Origin: Euphorbia lathyris
Lineage: Eukaryota; Streptophyta; Magnoliopsida; Malpighiales; Euphorbiaceae
Assembly: GCF_963576675.1 (NCBI RefSeq)
Contig: NC_088912.1
Span: 55,514,395 to 55,578,394 of the forward strand
Length of the DNA stretch: 64,000 nt
Reading direction: 5' to 3'
Shown: positions 56,286-64,000 of the stretch, one piece after another
Position numbering within the stretch: the stretch's first letter is position 1
Layout of the letters: every line of letters starts with the position of its first letter
Notes under the pieces: model-generated
The model's database searches: none
What the model was told of the DNA's origin: nothing
What the model saw: only the letters and a program-made list of their open reading frames with translations
Program-made: the position numbers and the translations under genes

Positions 56286-58079
56286 TGTTGGGGTTTAGTG
56301 TCCTATAGACAATTGTTCCAGGATATAAACCTAATGTAAATGAATTGTTCTTTATGTCATTTTTTTTAATAAGATATGGTTTCATAAATGTATAAAGGCA
56401 ACCTCCTTAAAGAACTAAATAAGTCTAATCAAAGGAAATCCCTATGTTTATTTAAAGTGATTATAAAGTGTTCATACAAGCATGAAGTGAGACCAAACAT
56501 TATAATAAACTAATAAACTTAAATTCACCCCAAGTCAAGTGATATGTTTTGAATAGGGATTGACATAACACTGTTGAGACTTGCATGTAACAATGTTTTC
56601 TGTCGAGACAGAGAGCTGATCTCACAAGCTTCAGATATGCAGATATCTGGACAGTTACATAGATCCAATGAAAGGGGTTCATTAGGATTGGGGACCCGAC
56701 TTGAGATAACAGGATGGGTAGATTTATCCTTGTCACCTGTTCATCTCATTGGTATTAATAGGTATAAGTAATCCTAAGACTCAAAGGAATGTTAATTAGT
56801 GATTCTGGATTATGGAATGTGATGCTTTGATCCTGTTGTAACACGATCCATAATAGGGATGACTCTGGGGTGTGTATGGCAGACGTTGGGTATCATAGAA
56901 AGTAATTGCAGGATAGTTATACATTGGATTGAGCATTTGTCACTCCTGATAAATGGGAGATACGTCCAAGGATCGCTTGTGGAAGACTTAACTCTAAATC
57001 CTTGCAAGGTGATAGCTTAAGACTTGAAATGCAGATTTCACTTAACCTATCTAATTGGAGTTAACTCGGCCTGTACAAGTAAAACGAACGTCTCGCTATA
57101 TGTGACTTGATATTGCCCATAGTCATAAGATTCTGTTCAAGGATGTAGTTGATGAAGGATCGAATTATACTGTAACTAATACGGAAAGGTCAACGACAGA
57201 ATCAACCTGTCTTCTTATAGCTCTAGGGGAATGTTTCGGATCTGCCAATCACAGTTCGCGTACTCATTCCGCTATACAAAGATTAAATATAATTCTGAGA
57301 AAATTAATTTAATAGTTGTATACGGCTAGGAGCAATAAGAACCTAATGGCTCCACACATAAGACTTGGAAACCAAAAGAGAAACATATGTTAATTAATTG
57401 ACGGAAGCCCAACTGAGTCCACTAAGGCCCAGTAACATGAAGGGGGTGAATTTATGTATTAAATACATAAAGGAATTAATTTATTTTTTAAACAATTATA
57501 ATCAGATTATGATTGTGAATTAAATTAATTATAGAATAAATAAGTTATGAGGTTTAATGAGATTAAATTGCTTCTATTATTATCCTATCAATAAGTTATT
57601 ATTATCTTTATATTTAAATATAATTATAGATAATAACAATAAGAATTTTATTCCAAATTAAATTCTTATTCAATAACATAATTCTATCTGACTTTGTAAA
57701 TTTCGGCCAGCCTAGCTATCCCGGAGAGAGTGAATTTCGACCCCATACTGTAGTGGATCATCGTTCACCGTTTGCTTCCGATCAATCGATTTTAATCTCT
57801 TTCTTTTATTCCTTGATCTTATGTTGATTAATTAGAGGCAATCTGCTTTGGTTGCTATTATACGGTTGAGTTCTAATCTTTGTTTGAATTGTGTTTTTTT
57901 TGTGCTCGTGAACTCGGAGTAAGAGTTGAGGGCACTTCGATTGCAACAGTAGATAGAACTTCAAAAGGTATTTCCTTCTATCCCTCTTTATATGAAATAA
58001 TGATTAACGGATCTTGGTTAAAGGAAATAGGTTAAAAATTTTATATTTCCGCTGCCAAACGTTTGCCTATTTTCCTTCA
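56286..58079 (+). mobile_element. Copia solo LTR nested in the Athila-like solo LTR
   Basis: 1794 bp, TGTTGGGGTTTAG to TTCCTTCA, with a perfect GTTCC duplication (56281-56285 and 58080-58084). Same family as the Copia B LTRs. No internal sequence, so a product of LTR-LTR recombination. Must be younger than the LTR that holds it. Confidence 0.92.
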
Positions 58080-58892
58080 GTTCCACCTCCAAGACCTAGG
58101 TGACGGCCTTGAGTCCGGTTAGCTAGTTCTAAGGGTCGATTCTTCCCTTTTACTTGCTATTTAGCTTGCACTCTTCCTATGTACTAGGCTTGGTTGTACT
58201 CATATTCTTTTCATTCCATATTTATAGTATATGATTTGCAATTCCCGTTTCTTTATACGTGTTGATATTTGCTACTTGTTTTGATATTCTTAATTGATTA
58301 TTGTGTAGGGGAGACACAATTTCCGGCGACCCGTGGGGACGGGTTATCTTTAGGGATTCATATAGGTGCTGCCCTACCGGGAGTAACATTCCGGAAACCG
58401 TAGAAATTGACAAGCCACGGAACTTACAGGCCCTAGTTTCTAATCCCCAGCATTAGACACGCCTTGACTAGGAACCACGTCGTCTAAGTACTTCACGGTG
58501 CGGTCCGTCTACACATAGTCGTCTTTGCAAGAGTAAAGTGTCAATCGTATACGTTCGGAGTCTTTGCTTATTATAATTATAACTTATCATAGTCCATAGA
58601 GTTCAGTTATACAAGTCTGTCTCACCGTAGTTTAGAAGTAGTTTATACTTGTCACCCAAACCAACTAAAGTATTCACCGCCTAGATAACGAATAGAACCG
58701 AGTAGTTTAATACTTGTAGATATAAATCCCGTGGATTCGATACCCGGTCTTAACCGGATTATTACTTGATACGACGAGGTACACTTGCCCCTACATAGTA
58801 GCGTCTAGTAGAGTTTAAGTATACACACAACATCTTACTTGTTTCACCCACATATCACACTCATTATAACCGCTCTACCTAGATACTCATCA

Positions 58893-61680
58893 ATGATGGC
58901 TTCAGTATTTCAATAAAGAACAAAGCTTGTGAATTCTATAGAAATGGGATTTTCTATTTTTCTGGAATATCATTGAATGAGATTTATATTTCTGTTTTCA
59001 CAATTGATACCAAAAGACATAAGCTAGATAATTCAACTTACTTGTGGCATTGTCGCCTAGGCCATATAAACAAAAGACGCATGCTTAAGCTTCATCAAGA
59101 TGGGCTTATAGATTCAATTGACTGCGAATCAATGGAAACGTGTGAGTCTTGTTTAAAATGAAAGATGACAAAGACACCCTTTAGCAATAAAGGTGAGCGT
59201 GTATCAGATACTCTAGGATTAATACATTCAGATGTATGTGGTCTTATGTCAGTCCAAGCAAGAGGAGGATTCAGATACTTCATAAGCTTCATAGATGACC
59301 ATACTAGATTTGGTTACATCTATTTAATGAAGCACAAGTCAGAAGCTTTTGAGAAGTTCAAATGCTTCAAGAATGAAGTAGAAAATCAAACAGGGAAGAC
59401 TATTAAGATACTTCGATCAGATCGAGGTGGAGAATATCTTTCAGATGATTTTCTGAATTATCTAACTGAATGTGGGATATGCTCACAATGGACATCTCCT
59501 TATACACCACAACACAATGGTGTATCTGAAAGGAGAAATCGTACCTTATTAGATATGGTACGATCCATGATGAGCATTGCATCCCTCCCAAAGACATTCT
59601 GGGGCTATGCCTTGGAAACTACCCTATTTACCTTAAATCGAGTACCAACTAAATCTGCTAGTTCCACATCATTCGAACTGTTCTATGGTAGGAAGCCAGT
59701 CTTCACTTTTATGAGGATATGGGGATGTTCAACATATGTTGAGCGCATCATGTCAGATAAATAAGATTCTAAGTCTGACATGTGTTTCTTTATTGGATAC
59801 CCAAAGGAAACTTTGGGATATTACTTTTATCATCTAGATGATCAGAAAGTTATTATATCTAAGCACGTAGTGTTTCTAGAGAAAGAGTTTCTGGAAGAAA
59901 CACAAACAGGAAGCAGAATTGAACTTGAGGAAGTTCAAGAAGAAACACCTGCAGAAACTGCGGAAGCAATAGTGGAACCCGAAGCAGTCCCATTAGATGA
60001 GACTCTAGTGACATTACCCACTCATAGATCACAAAGAATTCATGAACTCCCAGTTAGATATGGTTTTCTAGTGGGAGACGATGAAGAGGTTCTCGTATTA
60101 GACGATGAACCCAAGAACTACGAAGAGGCTCTTGCCAGTCCAGATTCCAAAGCATGGCTTGAAGCCATGAATTTTGAAATGGACTCCATGTATACCAACT
60201 AAGTGTGGACTTTGGTTGATCCACCCAAAGGAATAAAACCTATCGGGTGGAAGTGGATCTTCAAGAAGAAGACATACATGGATGGAAAGGTTAGCACCTA
60301 CAAAGCTAGGTTAGTAGCGAAAGGATATCGTAAAAAACAAGGGGTTGATTATGACGAAACTTTCTCTCTATTAGCCATGTCCAAATCAAACATAATTATG
60401 CTTGCTATTTCCGCTCACTTCGATTATAAGATTTGGCAAATGGATGTGAAAACAGTTTTCCTAAATGGAAACCTACTTGAGGATGTATATATGATGCAAC
60501 CTAAAGGTTTCACGTCAAAGGATGCAACCAAGGTTTGCAAATTTCAGAGATCCATTTATGGACTCAATCAAGCATCAAGGAGCTGGAACAAACGTTTTGA
60601 TGAAACCATAAAACAATTTGGTTTCGAGCAAAACTGCGAAGAGGTTTGCATTTACAAGAATATTAATAGGAGCTCAGTTGCGTTTCTCATACTACATGTG
60701 GATGACATATTACTGATGGGAAACGACGTAGCAATGCTTCAGTCAGTGAAAGTATGGTTATCAGGTAACTTCTCTATGAAAGACCTAGGAGAAGCAGCTT
60801 ATATCTTAGGGATTAAGATCTATAAAGATAGATCAAGAAGATTGTTTGGTCTTTCGCAAGCTACATACATTGATAAGGTGTTAAAGCGCTTTAACATGCT
60901 TGAATCGAAAAGAGGTAACTTACCCATGCAACATGGGATGAAGTTAAATAATCATCAGTGTCCTAAAACGGAAGATGATAAAAGGTGCATGGCTGTAATT
61001 CCTTATGCCAGTGCGATTGGTTCGATTATGTATGATATGCTGTGCACTAGGCCTGATGTAGCATTTGCATTAAGCATGGCGAGTCGCTATCAAGGAAATC
61101 CAGGTGATGATCACTGGAATTCCGTCAAGAACATTCTTAAGTACTTGAGAAGGACTAAAGACATGTTCTTAGTGTATGGAGAAGGGGAACTGAAAATAGA
61201 AGGATTTTCAGATGCCAGTCATCTCATAGATGAGAATGATTTTAAATCCCAATCACGATACCTGTTTATCCTAAATAGGGGCGCGGTCAGTTGGAAGAGT
61301 TCCAAGCAGGGAAGCGTGGCCTTCTCTATGACCGAGTCAGAGTACATCGCAGCTGTAGAGGCAGCAAAGGAAGCAGTTTGGATTAAGAAGTTCATCACTG
61401 AACTAGTGTGGTGCCTGACATTGTAAATCCCATTACTCTATACTGTGATATCAATGGAGCCATTGCACAAGCAAAGGAACCACGGTCTCATAATGCATCC
61501 AAGCATTACCTTAAGCGATACCACCTTGTAAGAGAGATTGTTGCAAGAGGAGATGTGAGAATAGAAAGAGTGCCTACTGAGGACAATGTTGCAGATCCGT
61601 TGACAAAGCCCTTGACCCAGAAAGTTCATCATCGTCATCTGAATTCTACTAGGATTAGTTATAGAAACAATTGGCTTTAG
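58893..61680 (+). pseudogene. Copia B pol: integrase, reverse transcriptase, RNase H, decayed
   Basis: Pol frame resuming after the nested LTR. GAG-pre-integrase domain (LWHCRLGHINKRRMLKLHQD), integrase core (DTLGLIHSDVCGLMSVQARG; FIDDHTRFGYIY; SDRGGEYLSDDF; ERRNRTLLDMVRSM), linker, reverse transcriptase (WIFKKKTYMDGKVSTYKARL; WQMDVKTVFLNGN; LHVDDILLMG, with His for the usual Tyr of YVDD) and RNase H (FSDASHLI; VSWKSSKQGSVAF; LYCDINGAIAQ; NVADPLTKPL). In-frame stops at 59159-59161, 59762-59764 and 60200-60202 and a one-base loss near 61405 break it. Supplies the comparison by which the integrase deletion in Copia A can be measured. Confidence 0.9.
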
Positions 61681-61681
61681 T

Positions 61682-61694
61682 CCAAGTGGGAGTA
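61682..61694 (+). other. Copia B polypurine tract
   Basis: CCAAGTGGGAGTA directly before the 3' LTR. Confidence 0.85.
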
Positions 61695-63067
61695 TGTTGG
61701 GGACCCGACTTGAGATAACAGGATGGATGGATTTATCCTATGTCACATGTTCATCACATTGGTATTAGTAGGTGTAAGTAATCCTCAGACTCAAAGGAAT
61801 ATTAATTAGTGATTCTGGATTATGGAATATGATACTTTGACTCTGTTCAAACACAATCCATAATAGGGAGGACCCTAGGGTGTGTTCGGGCAGGCATTGG
61901 GTATCACACGAAGTAATTGCAGAATAGTTAATGTTGGATTGAGCATTCATCACTCCTGATAAATGGGAGATATGTCCAAAGATCGCTTGTGGAAGACTTG
62001 ACTCTAAATCCTTGCAAGGTGATGGATTAAGAGTTGAAATGAAGATTTCACTTAATCTATCTATTTGGAGTTAAATCGGCCTGTACAAGTAAAATGAACG
62101 TCTCCCTATATATGACTTGACATCATCTATAGTCATAAGATTCGTCCGAGGATGTAGTTGATGAAGGATCGAATTATACTAGACCTAATACGGAAAGGTC
62201 AACGACGGAATCAACCTGTCTTCTTATAGCTCTGGAGCAATGTTTACGGTTCTGTTATACACAGTCCGTGCACTCATTCCGATATACAAAGATTGAATGT
62301 AATTTTGGGAAATTAATTCAATGGTTATATACGGCTAGTAGCAATAAGAACCTAATAGGTAAAATTGTTTTAATCACAATAATATAGGGGCCGAAATTTT
62401 ACATGTATTTATACATGTATTAATTAATTAATTTAGACAATTATAATTAGATTATAGTTGTGGTTAAATTAATTATAGGATAAATAAATTAGGAGGTTTA
62501 ATGTGATTATATATCTTATAATTATTATCTTATCAATAATATAAATATTATCTATTATGTTTAGATATAATTATAGATAATATTAATAGAGTATTATTTA
62601 GAATAAAACTCTACTTAAGTAACCCAATTCTATCTAACTAGGGTTTAGATACAAGAGGCTATATATAACCCCCCATATGTGAATTTCGGCCAACAAAGTA
62701 ATAGCCACCTAGGGTTGAATTTCGGCCAACACAGTTAGAGGAAGGAATTGGTTCCGCTCGTCTCCATTCGATTGATTTCTATCTCTGCTCTATTCTCTTT
62801 GATCTTGTGTTAATTTATTAGAGACAATCTTTATTGATTGTTATTCTTTAGTTGAGATTCTAATCGTTTGCCTGTCTATTTTGTTTTGTGCTCGTGAAAC
62901 TCAAAGTAAGAGTTGTGAGTACTTCGTTTGCAACTGTAGATAGAACGACATTTAAGGTATTCCATTCTATCCCTCTTTATATGAAATAACGATTAACAGA
63001 TCTTGGTTAAAGGAAATAGGTAAAAAAATTATATTTCCGCTGCCCTGTGTTTGGCTATTTTCCTTTA
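61695..63067 (+). repeat. Copia B 3' LTR with internal deletion
   Basis: 1373 bp. Starts TGTTGGGG and jumps straight to ACCCGACTTGAG, which in the 5' LTR lies about 410 bp further in, after another TTGGGG. The rest follows the 5' LTR to TTCCTTTA. TATA-like CTATATATAA at 62659-62668. Confidence 0.88.
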
Positions 63068-64000
63068 GGTCTCATGTCCATTACTCTCCAGGACATTATG
63101 GCTCTTACTCATCTGCCTGTGGTTGGCCCGGGCGTGCCCTGTCAGATATCTTTAAAGGAGTATAAAGACTTCAATGTAGCCCCCTTGTCCAGCTACCACA
63201 AAATGATCGCGACCTATGCTTCCCTGCCTGCAACCCAAGCTCTGACTGATGAAGAGCATATAGTGTTTCATTGGGTTTTGTTGAATAAGTTCGTGATGTT
63301 CCCTTGGGGAGGAATGCCAATCCTGGACTCCTTATCAATGGCTAAGTTTCAGGCTTCTAGAGCTTCATTTGCTTTGGGGAAGATTCTACTAGGCTCTGTC
63401 TACCATCAGATCCATTTATCTTTTACCAATGACCACTTCTCCAGGCTGAGTGGCGCTGTGTGGATCCTGCAGCTTTGGTAGTTCTCCTGCTTCCCCACTT
63501 TGGTGGGAGAAAGCCCTTTGTAAGAGGGTTTTGCTGGGCTACGAGTGGCTCTTTGTGAGAGTTCTCTCGATACTGCAGGCGCCAAACACTTCTTCTATTC
63601 TTTGCGGATGTCCAATACTGGTTACCTTGTTTTTGATAAATCTCTTGAGGACTTGCCCAAAAGCGCTTGGACCTTTTACCTGAAAGATTCTGACACATCT
63701 GGCTTATACCTCTGGCAGATCTTCCTTCACCAGACCTACTTGCAAGTTGGTACTCATAAAGACACATGCCTTGGAATGGGGATCTATCCTTGCTTTGAGG
63801 GTTATTTCCCTACTTTGTGGGCTAGACAGTTTGGGCTTACTCAAATGAGGACATCCATCTATCGTTCTTTCTTCCCTCAAGGTGCTCTCCGTTACAAGGT
63901 GAGCCTAGAAAATATAGACCACCAGAGTGTCATGCCACTGCCCCTCTTGTCCAGTCTAATATTTTTGTCCAAGAAACCAAGAGGCTATTCACCACGAGTT
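63068..64000 (+). pseudogene. plant mobile domain (PMD) protein, 5'-truncated, two stops, runs off the window
   Basis: PMD (aminotransferase-like) proteins occur as host factors related to MAIN/MAIL1, which act in silencing and genome stability, and as captured domains in plant transposons. The frame begins right after the Copia B LTR: LMSITLQDIMALTHLPVVGP is the characteristic first block (ITL-D-LTxLPV-G), preceded in related proteins by a domain part missing here. Then HIVFHWVLLNKFVMFPWGG and, past the stops, YLWQIFLHQTYLQVGTHKDT and YFPTLWARQFGLTQMRTSIY, also PMD-like. Stops at 63479-63481 and 63521-63523; all parts are in one frame, open from 63524 to the window end. First ATG in frame is 63074. 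Whether it is a host gene or part of another transposon cannot be told from here. Confidence 0.65.

Larger units (their letters stand above)
55487..58892 (+). mobile_element. Athila-like solo LTR nested in Copia B, itself interrupted
   Basis: Begins TGATAAGGG with a short imperfect stem (GATAAGGG / CCCTATC) and ends CTCATCA, flanked by a perfect ATGAT duplication (55482-55486 and 58893-58897). Near its right end the words GTGGATTCGATACC, TTATTACTTGATA and GGTACACTT match the LTR ends at 7.6 and 14.3 kb, so it belongs to the same lineage. Without the nested Copia LTR it is about 1.6 kb. Contains about eight scattered ACGCGGGGCGT motifs (55734-56060). Confidence 0.85.
50724..63067 (+). mobile_element. 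Ty1/copia LTR retrotransposon B, decayed, with nested solo LTRs
   Basis: Order on the plus strand: 5' LTR 50724-52554, primer site 52556-52567, leader, gag-protease 54308-55486, nested insert 55487-58892, pol 58893-61680, polypurine tract 61682-61694, 3' LTR 61695-63067 with an internal deletion. Its coding parts are homologous to Copia A throughout and include the integrase that A has lost. Several stops, frameshifts and active-site changes make it older or less constrained than A. I found no matching target duplication at its ends. Confidence 0.88.

Overview
The window comes from a nuclear chromosome of a flowering plant, most likely a dicot. It holds a PLS-class pentatricopeptide (PPR) gene, a remnant of a TIR-type NB-ARC resistance gene (a class missing from grasses), a tRNA-derived SINE, and Ty1/copia, Ty3/gypsy, Mutator-like and CACTA-like elements stacked inside one another. 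Base composition is AT-rich, with GC islands inside transposons. Only the PPR gene looks like an ordinary host gene, and it lacks a DYW domain. The TNL fragment and the plant-mobile-domain (PMD) gene are broken.

Layout. 1-3.6 kb: PPR gene and a SINE with a 13-bp target duplication. 3.6-20.3 kb: Copia element A on the minus strand (target duplication GCTAA). Its integrase is deleted, and its reverse transcriptase and RNase H halves are split by an 8.3-kb Athila-like gypsy element (6055-14346), which itself lacks all of pol. 20.7-24.4 kb: a Mutator-like element (MULE) with recognisable terminal inverted repeats and target duplication. It encodes a transposase joined to an OTU-type cysteine protease domain and carries 33-bp palindromic repeats near both ends. 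24.4-30.5 kb: a decayed Athila-like gag/protease, apparently interrupted by a CACTA-type element with one visible end, which is itself hit by an 881-bp solo LTR.

31.4-46.5 kb: a chromovirus-type gypsy region on the minus strand. One nearly open gag-pol (one in-frame stop) lies between two LTRs. A segment of about 5.5 kb (LTR, 2.4-kb spacer X, 3' pol) is directly repeated, and the second copy stops inside integrase where it is fused to the TNL fragment. This order can be explained by unequal crossover followed by LTR-LTR recombination. 46.7-50 kb: unassigned sequence with a 41-bp tandem repeat and a possible promoter. 50-63 kb: Copia element B on the plus strand, of the same broad family as A and multiply mutated. 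It contains an Athila-like solo LTR (target duplication ATGAT), which in turn contains a Copia solo LTR (target duplication GTTCC). 63.07 kb to the end: a PMD coding region with two stops that runs off the window.

The genes do not form a pathway. The window records successive insertion, deletion and recombination. The parts most worth following are the MULE transposase-OTU gene with its palindromic 33-bp repeats, the tandem chromovirus structure, and recurrent GC-rich motifs and hairpins in the Athila-like LTRs. Element assignments come from reading motifs and terminal repeats by eye; no database search was possible.
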